Of a stretch of DNA of 64,000 nucleotides, positions 8,998-17,975 are shown in pieces. Under the pieces are notes generated by a model that was given only the letters and a program-made list of their open reading frames with translations, was not told the DNA's origin and ran no database searches. Source of the DNA: Spirosoma sp. KUDC1026 (GTDB lineage Bacteria; Bacteroidota; Bacteroidia; Cytophagales; Spirosomataceae); assembly GCF_013375035.1 (NCBI RefSeq), contig NZ_CP056032.1, positions 4,648,001 to 4,712,000 on the forward strand, in the 5' to 3' direction. Position numbers and translations under genes: made by a program. Positions within the stretch are counted from its first letter, which is position 1, and every line of letters starts with the position of its first letter.

Positions 8998-9917
8998 TAG
9001 CTGTAGTGAACAAATGTCCGTTCGACGGTACCGTCATCGTATAGATCGAAAAGCGCGTAACCCGCCTTGGTTTGCTGGTACACCTCGCTTTTCCACCAGT
9101 TACCACTTACCGCGCCGTTGCAATAGTACGATACGTTGTTGTAATCAACCCGGTCGAGTAGGTGCATGTGACCGCTCAGAGCCGTTTTTACGTTCGGATA
9201 CTGGTAAAATAGCTTCAGCAGTTCGGGGGTGTTCGATAGTACCAAGCCCGCTGAGATCCCCCATATGCCATCCTTCACGTTTGCTTCACTGAAGAAACCC
9301 GTCGGGCTGAAAATTGGAATATGAGACAGAACCAGGATTGGTGTCTTCGTATCCGTTTTTGCCAGGTCCTGTTTCAGCCAGTCCATCTGCTCCGGGTCGA
9401 TGTTCCCTGTGTACCACGTTTCATCGGGTTTGACCTGGACGCTATCCAGAATAATGAAATGCCAGCCGTTCCTGTCGAACGAACGGTACCGGTTGCCAAT
9501 TTTCATCAGATCAACCGCCCATTTTTTCCCGTACATCGAATCGGACTTCGCTTGCGCATACCCCCAGATGTCGTGGTTACCGATGCAGTATTCGATGGGC
9601 AACGAGTTGTTGGCTTTCGCCACCGTATGCCAGGCATCCCACTGCTTCTGCACCTCAGCGCGATCCTGTTTCAGGGCGTCCATAATCACATCACCACCGT
9701 GTAGAATAAACGCCGGTTTGTCTTTCTGATCCTGCACGTGATGAAAGCACCGGCCAACAGCTTCCATCGGTTTGGCGTCGGGCGTGATGTGCGTATCGCC
9801 GATATAGGCAAAGCGGACGCTACATTTACGAGCGGCCTGCGACACATTAGGAATGAGTTCAGACGTTGTGGCCAGCGGCAGCAAAGTCGCTGATTTCAGG
9901 AGGGATCTACGATTCAT
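8997..9917 (-). CDS. Exported metallophosphoesterase
   Basis: A 306-residue calcineurin-like phosphoesterase. All metal-binding motifs are present in order: GDTHITPD, GGDVIMD, GNHDIWG, LSHIPIFS and SGHMHLLD. The N-terminus MNRRSLLKSATLLPLATT looks like a Tat-style or Sec signal, so it probably acts in the periplasm. It lies between the alkaline-phosphatase-family gene and the HD oxygenase gene in the SusC operon, with its stop overlapping the HD start. A role in removing phosphate from an imported phosphoester or phosphonate ester is inferred from context. The substrate cannot be read from the sequence. Confidence 0.9.
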   Translation of the reverse strand: MNRRSLLKSATLLPLATTSELIPNVSQAARKCSVRFAYIGDTHITPDAKPMEAVGRCFHHVQDQKDKPAFILHGGDVIMDALKQDRAEVQKQWDAWHTVAKANNSLPIEYCIGNHDIWGYAQAKSDSMYGKKWAVDLMKIGNRYRSFDRNGWHFIILDSVQVKPDETWYTGNIDPEQMDWLKQDLAKTDTKTPILVLSHIPIFSPTGFFSEANVKDGIWGISAGLVLSNTPELLKLFYQYPNVKTALSGHMHLLDRVDYNNVSYYCNGAVSGNWWKSEVYQQTKAGYALFDLYDDGTVERTFVHYS

Positions 9918-9972
9918 AAGGGTAGCAAGGATTATACAATTTACAAACAGCTAGAGTATGTCGAACAAGCCT

Positions 9973-10021
9973 TTTTGTCATGCTGACGCAGCCGGGCGGC
10001 TGGTGCCGAAGCATGACAAAA
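9973..10021. terminator. Hairpin between the two phosphatase genes
   Basis: TTTTGTCATGCT (9973-9984) pairs with AGCATGACAAAA (10010-10021), and an inner stem CAGCC/GGCTG lies in the loop. On the minus strand the hairpin runs into a TTTTT-poor region, so it is more likely an mRNA stability or partial termination element inside the operon than a full stop. Confidence 0.55.
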
Positions 10022-10087
10022 CCAATCTGATGTATTCTCGGTGATTTATCTGGCAAGCCATGTCTTAAGGGATAAAGATGGGGTTCG

Positions 10088-11173
10088 TTACCGGTTATTG
10101 CCGACCACCGTTTCGATCGGTGCGCCCACCGGGTGGGCAGCCGTAAAGGTATACCCCAGCAGTTGGGCCAGCGTGGCCGCAATCTGATTCTGATACAGCA
10201 ACGGACCAGCTTTCTGCTCGCCCGATGTAGCGACGCCCGGTCCCATAGCGCCCAGCCAGATTTGGTACGAATCAACCGTTTTGTTGCCGTGGCTTTTCCA
10301 TTGTGCTTTGGGCGTATGGCCCCGCCCGTGATCAGTCGTGATGAGCAGCGCCGTTTTCCCGGCGTACTGTGGCATTTTCTGAATCATCTGCCAGAGATCA
10401 GCCAGGTACGTATCAATCGACTTCACCATGTTCAGGTGATCCAGGTAACGACCCGCGTGGGCCAGGTCGTCAGTTTCATCAAACGACAAAAACAGCACCC
10501 GCGGCTGATGCTGCTTGACGTATTGCCGCGCCGTAAAGTACGTCAGAAAATCGGCCCGGACGCCATCGCCAAATTCACGGGGATAGAGCGTCGTTAGATC
10601 GCTCAGGAGTGAGTCGGCGCCCGTGCGGGGCTGTGCCGGTTCGTTGGCGGAGCTGGCGTAAATACCGCTGCGTTTCTCGTTGACGGCCGCTTCGATAACG
10701 TCCCAGGACGAGAAGACCGCGACCTTACCTTTCAGCTTCGGCTGCTGATTCAGAAACTCCAGCACCGTTACATTCGGGTTGTCGACCTTATCATTAGAAT
10801 CAATCCGATCATCGGCATACCCGCTTAGAATTTCATTGTAACCGGGATAGCTGAACCAATGAGGGTTCGTTACGTTCATGCGGTTTCCCAGCTTCCGGTT
10901 TCCATAGAGCTGGCCCTGCTTGCCTATCGTATTCCACAGGAACGGCATAACCAACTCCCGCCGTTCGGTCGGCGTAGGCTTCCAGAACGCCTTTCGGGCA
11001 TTGGCCGTGTCGCGGGTGTAGACGGGGTCGAACAGCAGCGTCGAATCCGCGCCGTTGAAGACTTCCTGCCAGCGGACGCCGTCCAGCGTAACCAGAATCA
11101 CGTTCTCGGCCGGTTGTGCCATTGCCGAGGTGCCGAGCAGCAGGCCGATCCAGAAAAGGAATTTTCGCATCAT
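10088..11173 (-). CDS. Alkaline phosphatase family (phosphodiesterase-like) exported enzyme
   Basis: A 361-residue member of the alkaline phosphatase superfamily close to type I phosphodiesterases. After a Sec signal (MRKFLFWIGLLLGTSAMAQ) comes VILVTLDGVRWQEVF with the first metal Asp at about D31, and near the C-terminus TTDHGRGHTP gives the second metal-binding Asp-His pair. The start is the first of two ATGs at 11173; a longer frame to 11227 has no signal peptide at its start. It is encoded right after SusD, separated by a terminator-like hairpin. I infer a periplasmic role on the phosphorus compound taken up by SusC/SusD. Substrate specificity is unknown. Confidence 0.88.
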   Translation of the reverse strand: MMRKFLFWIGLLLGTSAMAQPAENVILVTLDGVRWQEVFNGADSTLLFDPVYTRDTANARKAFWKPTPTERRELVMPFLWNTIGKQGQLYGNRKLGNRMNVTNPHWFSYPGYNEILSGYADDRIDSNDKVDNPNVTVLEFLNQQPKLKGKVAVFSSWDVIEAAVNEKRSGIYASSANEPAQPRTGADSLLSDLTTLYPREFGDGVRADFLTYFTARQYVKQHQPRVLFLSFDETDDLAHAGRYLDHLNMVKSIDTYLADLWQMIQKMPQYAGKTALLITTDHGRGHTPKAQWKSHGNKTVDSYQIWLGAMGPGVATSGEQKAGPLLYQNQIAATLAQLLGYTFTAAHPVGAPIETVVGNNR

Positions 11174-11186
11174 GGTACAATATAAA

Positions 11187-11216
11187 AGCCTGCACGGTTT
11201 TTCGACCGTGCAGGCT
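11187..11216 (-). terminator. Attenuator-like hairpin after SusD gene
   Basis: AGCCTGCACGGT (11187-11198) and ACCGTGCAGGCT (11205-11216) are perfect 12-base arms with a 6-base loop. On the minus strand the stem is followed by TTTTAT, so it looks like an intrinsic terminator sitting 14 bases before the next start codon. It would lower expression of the enzymes relative to SusC/SusD. Confidence 0.75.
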
Positions 11217-11230
11217 CCATTACTCAATCA

Positions 11231-12811
11231 TTATTTCAACAGCCACATCTGGACGTTGATGTCGTCGTTACCACCGTACTGGCTCGTTACGGCCGCCGTG
11301 TTGTTAGCGGTGTTGTACGACCGCTCAGTAGCCGGATACTGCCAGCGCAGCGGAATCCGTTGGCTATTGCCCGTGCCAGGCCCGATCAGGAACGTTGGTA
11401 CGCCCGTTCGACGCTGGTTATAAAACGCTTCCAGACCGGAGTTCTGCGCAAACGCCAGATACTTCTGGGTCAGGATCTGCTTCTGACCGTCGGCCGTGTT
11501 GCCCGCGTATTTTACAGCTGGCTGCGCGTAATAGTTGGCGAAGTTTACATTGACCGTATACGTATTAAAGTTGCGGTAGCCGCCATCCGCCGAAAAATAA
11601 ACGGTGTTGGCGCCCTCAGTAATTCCGTAAAACGACCACGATGCTTTAATACCGTTCTGGTAGTACGTCTCGGCATTGCCCGCCGACGTGGATGCGGTCA
11701 CCCAGCCCCGGTTTACGCCTTCGGCCAGAATGAACTGAAGTTCAGGATAGCCCAGGATGATATAGGGTTCGGCTGTGTAGGTGCTGTAATAATGTTTCCG
11801 GTTCTGGAATGAATACAGCCCCTGGTTTGCGTTCGACGACATAATGGCCAGGTCTTCGCCCGATGATGCCCCCACGAAGGCCGCAAAATCGGTTGGCTGG
11901 ATACCCGCGGCCACTTTCGTCGTAGCCGGTTCGGCCACGACAAACGTACGGGGGTCTTTCAGGCTGGTCAACGTACCGAGGTAGGTAGCAGCCATATTCT
12001 CGCGAGTAGCATTCTGGCCAAAGTTATCGGGATTCCGGTTGTACTTATTAAATTGGTTGTTGTAGACGTACTGCAGATTATCGTCCAGCGACGCCATTAC
12101 CGGATATTTCGACGGGTTGTTGACTACTTCAGCAAAACGGGTTTTTACGTTCAGGTCCGTATCCGCTTCTTTCCGGCTCAAGCTTATCAGCACCCGCAGT
12201 TTATAGGTGTTGACAACCTTTTGCCACTTGCTCAGGCTGTTTCCCAGGTAGATATCCCCCGCCAGGATATTATCGTTTTTGGCGATCAGGGATGCCAGAT
12301 CAGTATTTGCGGCATCGAGCCAGGTCAGCACCTGTAGATACACCTCTTTCTGGGTGTTGTACTTGGGCGTCTGGTTTTCTAGTCCCAGCAGGGCTTCCGT
12401 CATCGGCAGGTCACCGACGCGCTTGGTCATGTTCTCGAAGAAATATGCCCGAAAGAATTTACCCAGCGCCGAATACGCATTCACGTCGGGCAGACCAGCT
12501 TTTTTGGCTTCTTCTTCCATTTTCACCACGTTTTTCAGCGTTGTGTAGTTGAGCCCCGTCGTCGTCCAGCTGTATTCGTTGGTCGAGTAGTAATTGTAAT
12601 TACTGGCATAGAACTGGTTGTACCGCTGGCTGTCGTTCCAGCCACCACCACCGGCTACGCTGTACATATCATTCAGTACGCCGTTGAACACCAGGGATGC
12701 GGGTGCACTTGTTGGCCGGTTCGGGTCCTGTTCGAGTTGATCGAAGGATTGTTCGCAGCTGCCCAGAGTTAGCAGGGCAAGCAGCGGGAGAATGTATTTG
12801 TGTCGTTTCAT
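11231..12811 (-). CDS. SusD/RagB-like outer-membrane nutrient-binding lipoprotein
   Basis: A 526-residue SusD-family lipoprotein, the substrate-binding lid of a SusCD outer-membrane importer. The N-terminus MKRHKYILPLLALLTLGSC ends in a lipobox whose Cys is followed by EQSFDQLEQDPNRPT, a typical SusD opening. Helical TPR-like content and the long Asn/Tyr-rich loops fit the SusD-like_2 subgroup. It lies downstream of SusC, separated by a 230-base nested hairpin element instead of the usual short gap. The partner genes point to a phosphorus compound as cargo rather than a glycan, but the binding site cannot be read from sequence. Confidence 0.93.
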   Translation of the reverse strand: MKRHKYILPLLALLTLGSCEQSFDQLEQDPNRPTSAPASLVFNGVLNDMYSVAGGGGWNDSQRYNQFYASNYNYYSTNEYSWTTTGLNYTTLKNVVKMEEEAKKAGLPDVNAYSALGKFFRAYFFENMTKRVGDLPMTEALLGLENQTPKYNTQKEVYLQVLTWLDAANTDLASLIAKNDNILAGDIYLGNSLSKWQKVVNTYKLRVLISLSRKEADTDLNVKTRFAEVVNNPSKYPVMASLDDNLQYVYNNQFNKYNRNPDNFGQNATRENMAATYLGTLTSLKDPRTFVVAEPATTKVAAGIQPTDFAAFVGASSGEDLAIMSSNANQGLYSFQNRKHYYSTYTAEPYIILGYPELQFILAEGVNRGWVTASTSAGNAETYYQNGIKASWSFYGITEGANTVYFSADGGYRNFNTYTVNVNFANYYAQPAVKYAGNTADGQKQILTQKYLAFAQNSGLEAFYNQRRTGVPTFLIGPGTGNSQRIPLRWQYPATERSYNTANNTAAVTSQYGGNDDINVQMWLLK

Positions 12812-12836
12812 TTGATAAGATCGTTTGTAATGTCTC

Positions 12837-13036
12837 CCTCACCCCTAGCCCCTCACCCAAAACCAGATCTTTTAGGTGAGGTCTGACCACCCCCTGCCCC
12901 CTCCTAGAAAATTAGGAGGGGGTGCTTAAAAGGTCACTTCTGCTGGTCCCCCTCCTGTTCTAGGAGGGGGCAGGGGGTGGTTAGAGCCGCCCTAAAAGAT
13001 TAGCTCTCGTTATTGGGAGATGGGCCGGGGGTGAGG
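12837..13036. repeat. Nested palindromic C-rich intergenic element between SusC and SusD
   Basis: Three nested inverted repeats share one centre: CCTCACCCCTAGCCC (12837) with GGGCCGGGGGTGAGG (to 13036); ATCTTTTAGG (12867) with CCTAAAAGAT (to 13000); and a perfect 23-base arm pair at 12887-12909 and 12958-12980, built on CCCCCTGCCCCCTCCTAG. The inner loop contains two more AGGAGGGGG/CCCCCTCCT blocks. The whole interval can fold as one long stem. It resembles REP or MITE-like intergenic repeats of Bacteroidota. Confidence 0.8.
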
Positions 13037-13042
13037 TAGTTA

Positions 13043-16000
13043 TTAGAATACCAGATTTAGATTGATACCGTACCGGCGGGTTGTTGGCGTTTGCAGGCTG
13101 GAAATACCGCCCGTCAGAAACTGATCGAGGTCGATGTCCTTGTACTGCGCGAAGTAGAGCAGGTTACGTCCTACCAGCGATACACTCGCCTGCCGAACAC
13201 CAAATCGGCTTGTCAGACGGGTGGGCAGTGAGTAGCCGATGACGACTTCCCGCAGTTTAGCAAAACTCCGGTCCATCATAAATGATTCTTCAGCTCCGTA
13301 TACGCGCGCAATGTAATCCTGTGCGAACGTTGCCGTTGTGTTAGGCGCGTAGCGAAGTTCGCTGTAGTTCAGCACGTTACCATTTACGTCATAGTTAAGC
13401 TGGCCACCTGTCAGCACGACACCACTACCTACGTACGACTTGATGTTCTGCACGTCATTCACACGAGCGGCACCCAGGGCGCCCTGTACCGTTTCAATGT
13501 TACGTCCGCCCTGGAACGTTTTCTGCCGAACGTAGTTGCCAATTACCCCACCCACGCGGCCGTCGAACTGGAAGCTGAACGTAATGTCGCGGTAGCTGAA
13601 CCGGTTGTTGATCCCCCAAACGAATTTAGGGTTGACGTAGCCCAGGAACTGCGATGTCGGATTCACGATCGGGCGTCCGCCCGCATCGTTGATCAGCTGT
13701 CCATCGGGCGTGCGCACAAAGGCTCTGTAAAAAAAGCTGTCGGTACGATCGCCTACGTTAATGAAGCGGTTGCTGTTACTTCCGTTAACAAAATAGTTGG
13801 ATGCAATCGTGTTGATCCCACCGTCGGGATACACTTCCTTCAACCGCTCTTTGTAGGTCGAGTAGTTGGCTACTACGTCCCAGTTGAAGCCGCTGTTGCT
13901 CCGTAAAGCTTTGCCCGTCAGCGAGATTTCCCCTCCTTTTTTCTGGGTCATGATCCCGTTCACGAGCCGACCGGTGTACCCCGTTGCTTCCGACGAAGGC
14001 AGTGTAAAAATGCGCGGTCCGTCGTTACTGATGTAGTAAGCTCCGTCCAGCACAATACGGTTGTTCAGGAAACGGATGTCCAGCCCCACTTCTGTCTGCG
14101 AGGTCGAGTTAGGCTGCAGGTTGGGGTTGTTCAGCGTGTTCGTGTAATACGCGCCCGGTTTGTTGTTGTACAGCAGCGGCAGCGAGTACACGGCCGAGTT
14201 CTGATAAGTCGGTCCGCCGTACGACGATGCGTAGTTGTCGCCGTAGCCCAGTGGGAACGAGGCCCCCGGCGTGGCACCGATGGTTGACTGCGTCAGACCG
14301 TCTTTTACGTTGGCGTACGAGGCCCGTACTTTCAGGAACGAGATACCCAGCGCGCTCGGAATCTTCACGTAATCCGAAATAACCGTGCTCAGGGCTACCG
14401 ATGGATAGAAGTAAGCGTTGTTTCCCTTTGGCAGCGTCGAGAGTTTATCCAGACGGCCGGTGGTGGTCAGCGTTACGTAATCGCGGAACGTAAAATCAGC
14501 CGAGTAATAGGCCGACAGCACCCGCATGTCAGCGGTGAAGTTGTTGGCAATGACCGGGTTCGACGAGTTGGAAAAGTTGTACACGCCCGGTACGTTGAGG
14601 TAGTTGGTACTGGCGTAGTCGGAGTTGTAATTAAAAATCCGCGCTTCGCCACCGGCCAGGGCATTGATCGTCAGGTTACCGCCTATGTTTTTGTTGTATT
14701 GCAGCAGCATCTGGTTGATGTTGTCGAACAGGTTCCGGCGATCTTCGCGGTAATCACCACGACCTTCTTCGCGACCATAGGTGGTAGCCGAGTATGGTAG
14801 CTTCTCCGTCCGCAGCAGGTTGTAGGTCGTCAGCTGCGTTTTCGCCGTCAGTTGCAGTGCGTCGGTAATCTGGTACCGCAGCGAGGTATAGCCGTACAGG
14901 TTGTTGTTGTAGTGACCCCGCTGCCAGTATTTCGCCAGGAACCAGGGGTTGTTGTAGCGCTGGTATTCAGCATAGATCTGCTGCGTACCTTCCCGGCCCG
15001 GTTGCCAGATCTGCTTCATGTCGTCGATGTTCCAGTCGGCACCGCCCCAGGCAATGATGTTATAGATTAGCGAGTTCGGTCCGTAGCTCACGTCCGGAAA
15101 GTTGGGCGTGTACTGTCGGTTGAAGTTCATGCTCGCTTCAAAGCGCAGCTTTGGCGAAAAATTGTAGCCGCCCGTCAGGTTAAAGTTCGTTACGTTCAGT
15201 TTCGTGTTCGGCACCAGACCGCGCTGGAAGTTGTGCGACAGCGAGAAACGCATGTCGTACTTGTCGCCCGAAGCCGCGATCGCGACGTTGTTATTCGACA
15301 GAATTCCCGTCTGGATAAACCGGCTCAGGTTGTCTTTACCGCGTGGCAGAAACGGCGTTGGCTGGCGGTTGCTGGTAAAGGTTTTTCCGTTCGGGAAGGT
15401 CGTCGTAAACGTCTGCCCCGGCACAACCGGACTATCGTACTGCGGTATCAGCTGGCCGTTCAGCGCAGGCCCCCAGATGTCGTAGTCACCGTCGTTCAGG
15501 CCGTTGCCCTTCCCGTCGCCAAATGCATAAACACCATGGTCACCAGGACCGTATTCGTCCTGCACTTTCGGAATCGCCAGGAAACCCTGATCGAACATCT
15601 GGCTGGTGTTCACCTCTACCGAGAAGCCGCGTTTGTCTTTCGTGCCCCGTTTGGTCGTAATCAGAATCGCGCCGTTCTTACCCCGGAAACCGTACAGGGC
15701 CGAAGCCGAAGCTCCTTTCAGTACGGTATAGGTGTCGATATCGTCGGCGCTGATGTTCCAGGTGTCCGACGTAATGGGGATACCGTCGACCACAAACAGA
15801 ACGTCGGAGTTACCCCGCAGCGAAATGTTCGGGCGACCGAGCAGCTCGGCCGAACTACCAATCGTTAAACCCGATACTTTACCCGTCAGTGAGTTGATCG
15901 GGTTTGGTTCACGCGCTTTCAGCAGCTGCGCCCCATCAACCGTCTGGATAGTAACCCCCGTCTGCCGAACGTCTTTCTTAATTCCTAATGCAGTAAAGAC

Positions 16001-16351
16001 GACCTCGTTCAGTGTTGTTGTCCCGGTTTTCATCGATACGTTGATCACCGATCGGCTACCTACGGGTACTTCCTGGCTGTCGTAGCCAATAAATGAAAAC
16101 GCTAACGTAGCGCTGGCCGGATTGCTGACGTTCAGGCTGTACGTACCGTCTTCGCGGGTGGTCGTACCGGTGCTACTGCCCTTGATCAGGATTGATACGC
16201 CCGGCAGCGGCTGTTGATCATCGGCCGATGTCACGCGGCCAGTGATGGTCTGGGCGAACGCCGACAGCGTGCCGACGCAAACGAGCAGCCAGGTGCACGT
16301 CAGCGAGCGCAGGCGACGGCTCGTTCGCGTTACAGGGAGAAAAAACTTCAT
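13043..16351 (-). CDS. SusC/RagA-like TonB-linked outer-membrane transporter
   Basis: An 1,102-residue TonB-dependent SusC-family channel. A signal peptide (ending near SAFAQ) is followed by the carboxypeptidase-like beta-sandwich domain (ITGRVTSADDQQPLPGV), then the plug with NPINSLTGKVSGLTIGS and SLRGNSDVLFVVDGIPI, and a long beta barrel ending in a terminal Phe (GINLNLVF), as expected for outer-membrane insertion. No extra STN sensor domain is seen, so it is unlikely to signal through an anti-sigma factor. It is the first gene of the operon leading to SusD, two phosphatases, the PhnZ-like enzyme and DUF5690. The cargo is inferred to be a phosphonate or phosphoester. Confidence 0.95.
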   Translation of the reverse strand: MKFFLPVTRTSRRLRSLTCTWLLVCVGTLSAFAQTITGRVTSADDQQPLPGVSILIKGSSTGTTTREDGTYSLNVSNPASATLAFSFIGYDSQEVPVGSRSVINVSMKTGTTTLNEVVFTALGIKKDVRQTGVTIQTVDGAQLLKAREPNPINSLTGKVSGLTIGSSAELLGRPNISLRGNSDVLFVVDGIPITSDTWNISADDIDTYTVLKGASASALYGFRGKNGAILITTKRGTKDKRGFSVEVNTSQMFDQGFLAIPKVQDEYGPGDHGVYAFGDGKGNGLNDGDYDIWGPALNGQLIPQYDSPVVPGQTFTTTFPNGKTFTSNRQPTPFLPRGKDNLSRFIQTGILSNNNVAIAASGDKYDMRFSLSHNFQRGLVPNTKLNVTNFNLTGGYNFSPKLRFEASMNFNRQYTPNFPDVSYGPNSLIYNIIAWGGADWNIDDMKQIWQPGREGTQQIYAEYQRYNNPWFLAKYWQRGHYNNNLYGYTSLRYQITDALQLTAKTQLTTYNLLRTEKLPYSATTYGREEGRGDYREDRRNLFDNINQMLLQYNKNIGGNLTINALAGGEARIFNYNSDYASTNYLNVPGVYNFSNSSNPVIANNFTADMRVLSAYYSADFTFRDYVTLTTTGRLDKLSTLPKGNNAYFYPSVALSTVISDYVKIPSALGISFLKVRASYANVKDGLTQSTIGATPGASFPLGYGDNYASSYGGPTYQNSAVYSLPLLYNNKPGAYYTNTLNNPNLQPNSTSQTEVGLDIRFLNNRIVLDGAYYISNDGPRIFTLPSSEATGYTGRLVNGIMTQKKGGEISLTGKALRSNSGFNWDVVANYSTYKERLKEVYPDGGINTIASNYFVNGSNSNRFINVGDRTDSFFYRAFVRTPDGQLINDAGGRPIVNPTSQFLGYVNPKFVWGINNRFSYRDITFSFQFDGRVGGVIGNYVRQKTFQGGRNIETVQGALGAARVNDVQNIKSYVGSGVVLTGGQLNYDVNGNVLNYSELRYAPNTTATFAQDYIARVYGAEESFMMDRSFAKLREVVIGYSLPTRLTSRFGVRQASVSLVGRNLLYFAQYKDIDLDQFLTGGISSLQTPTTRRYGINLNLVF

Positions 16352-16380
16352 ATAAAGCGCAGGTTAGTTTGTATTCCCCG

Positions 16381-16388
16381 CAAAAGTA
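16381..16388 (-). promoter_or_regulatory. Candidate promoter of the SusC operon
   Basis: On the minus strand TACTTTTG is a perfect match to the TAnnTTTG -7 element, 29 bases before the SusC ATG. A TTGAC lies 24 bases further upstream, slightly beyond the usual -33 spacing. The rest of the 376-base gap to the next gene (16389-16727) shows no gene or clear repeat. Confidence 0.5.
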
Positions 16389-16727
16389 TCGGCCGCAGCC
16401 CCCAAACTCAGTCAACTGTTTATCAACACTTTATAAAGAGTTTTACCAAAATTTCACGTAAGCTTAATCTGATTCGTTTTGCCGAATCGAAAGGATAGTA
16501 CCCATGCGCCAGTCCGTTCAGTTAATCGACAGGCCAGCATTATTTTGTCGACCCGGCAAACAAATAGCCCACAATGAACTTAATACACCCGTAACATAAC
16601 AGCGTCTTTTTCACTGAATCCGAATTACGGATTCAGTACACCACCCTTGCAGCAATGTACGCGCAAACGGCTTCCTACGGGTGCTGTTACGTGACGCCGG
16701 TGCTCCTGCAAATCAACTTATCAGGGT

Positions 16728-17729
16728 ATGTCAGTCATCAGGAAACTTCTTGTCTACTTCTTACTACTAGCTGGAAGCCTGCTTATTCTGATTACCCTCT
16801 GTTCACTGATTTACAGCAGTTCGCTCTGGTTCCTGCAGGTGCTGAACTTCCCCCGCCCGGAGGTGCTCATCGCGCTGATCGTATGCCTGACGGCCTATCT
16901 ACTGGCGAGCAAACAACAGACGATTGCCCGACGGGTCTTTCTGACCGGGATGGTCGTTTCCATCGGGATTCAGGCGTACATTCTTTTCCCGTACAGTCCG
17001 CTTGCCAACGAAGCCGTACGATCAGCCGAGCCAGCATCCGTTAACCGAAAATCCGTTTTCAGCATTCTGGTCGCCAATGTTTGGATTGAAAACCGTCAGG
17101 TCAATGACCTGCTGAACATCATTGCCGACAAAGACCCGACGTTTGTACTGACGATGGAAGTAAATGACTGGTGGGTCGGTCAGCTGCAGGTGCTCAAAAA
17201 ACGCTACCCATACACTATAACATTTCCTACGGACAACGCCTACGGCATGGCCTTGCACTCCAAACTACCCCTGAACAACCCCCAGATTCAGTTTCTCCAT
17301 CATCCACGCGTTCCCTCGTTCTGGGCCGACGTTACGCTGCCTGATGGCAAAACGTTTCGACTGGTTACCCTTCATCCGGTGGCACCGGCTCCCAGCAAAT
17401 ACCCTACGAACATTGGAGGCAAGGAAGTAGCACTGGTGCGAGCCGGGCGTATGCTTGCCGGCCATTCCCAGCCAACGGTGGTAGCCGGCGATTTTAACGA
17501 CGTGGGCTGGTCGCACAACACGACGAAGTTTGCCCGTGTCAGTGGTTTGCACGATATCCGATACGGGCGCGGTCTGTACAGCACGTTCAACGCCCATTCC
17601 TGGCTGATGCGCTGGCCCCTGGACTACGTCTTTGTTTCCAGTCACTTCAGGGTGCTTGCCGTAGACCGACTACCGGGCTTTGGCTCCGACCATTTCCCGT
17701 ATTACGTGCAATTGACGTTACAGCCCTGA
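16728..17729 (+). CDS. Membrane-anchored endonuclease/exonuclease/phosphatase family protein
   Basis: A 333-residue protein with three N-terminal membrane segments (about residues 8-30, 44-60 and 68-85) and a periplasm-facing EEP domain. Catalytic blocks are visible: LVANVWIENR (Asn), LTMEVNDW (Glu), VVAGDFNDVGWS (Asp/Asn), PLDYVFVSS and GSDHFPYYVQL (Asp-His). This arrangement matches the YafD/EEP proteins whose substrate is mostly unknown; nuclease, sphingomyelinase-like or phosphatase activity are possible. The ATG at 16728 is used because the hydrophobic N-terminus starts there. It is divergent from the SusC operon and ends just before a decayed oxidase fragment on the other strand. Confidence 0.85.
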   Translation: MSVIRKLLVYFLLLAGSLLILITLCSLIYSSSLWFLQVLNFPRPEVLIALIVCLTAYLLASKQQTIARRVFLTGMVVSIGIQAYILFPYSPLANEAVRSAEPASVNRKSVFSILVANVWIENRQVNDLLNIIADKDPTFVLTMEVNDWWVGQLQVLKKRYPYTITFPTDNAYGMALHSKLPLNNPQIQFLHHPRVPSFWADVTLPDGKTFRLVTLHPVAPAPSKYPTNIGGKEVALVRAGRMLAGHSQPTVVAGDFNDVGWSHNTTKFARVSGLHDIRYGRGLYSTFNAHSWLMRWPLDYVFVSSHFRVLAVDRLPGFGSDHFPYYVQLTLQP

Positions 17730-17736
17730 CCACATG

Positions 17737-17832
17737 GCTGCCGATACTTTCTCCGGCGTAGCCCGTGCCGGAAGGCTCTCCCCTGGTACCAATGTCTATC
17801 ACAACCCATACGGATGCGGAAGGATACGGCAT
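17737..17832 (-). pseudogene. Remnant of an FAD-dependent oxidoreductase C-terminus
   Basis: On the minus strand the interval encodes SGTGYAGESIG, which lines up with SSAGYAEESIGQW at the end of the intact FAD oxidase at 22230. The DNA also aligns: CGTAGCCCGTGCCGGA here against CGTAGCCCGCGCTGGA there, with further similarity over roughly 50 bases. The FAD-contacting Gly-rich segment is damaged (IGTRGEP for IGGKGMT) and nothing upstream resembles the rest of the enzyme. I read it as the tail of a lost paralogue. Short length makes this uncertain. Confidence 0.4.
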
Positions 17833-17942
17833 GCTTGAGGGGTTTAGCCGGGCTTTATCTGTGGAGCTGAATCATAGCCCCCTCTTTTGTTGAAAAAAGT
17901 TTACAAATCGGCAACTAATCCGCTCCAGCTACTGTCATATTA

Positions 17943-17965
17943 GTAAAGCAACTTACGTAGTTTAC
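17943..17965. promoter_or_regulatory. Dyad upstream of the MarR gene
   Basis: GTAAA (17943-17947) and TTTAC (17961-17965) flank a TACGTA core, giving an imperfect palindrome ending 10 bases before the MarR start. Position and form suit an autoregulatory MarR operator, which is inference. The rest of 17833-17942 holds nothing recognisable. Confidence 0.3.
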
Positions 17966-17975
17966 CTAAACAAAT

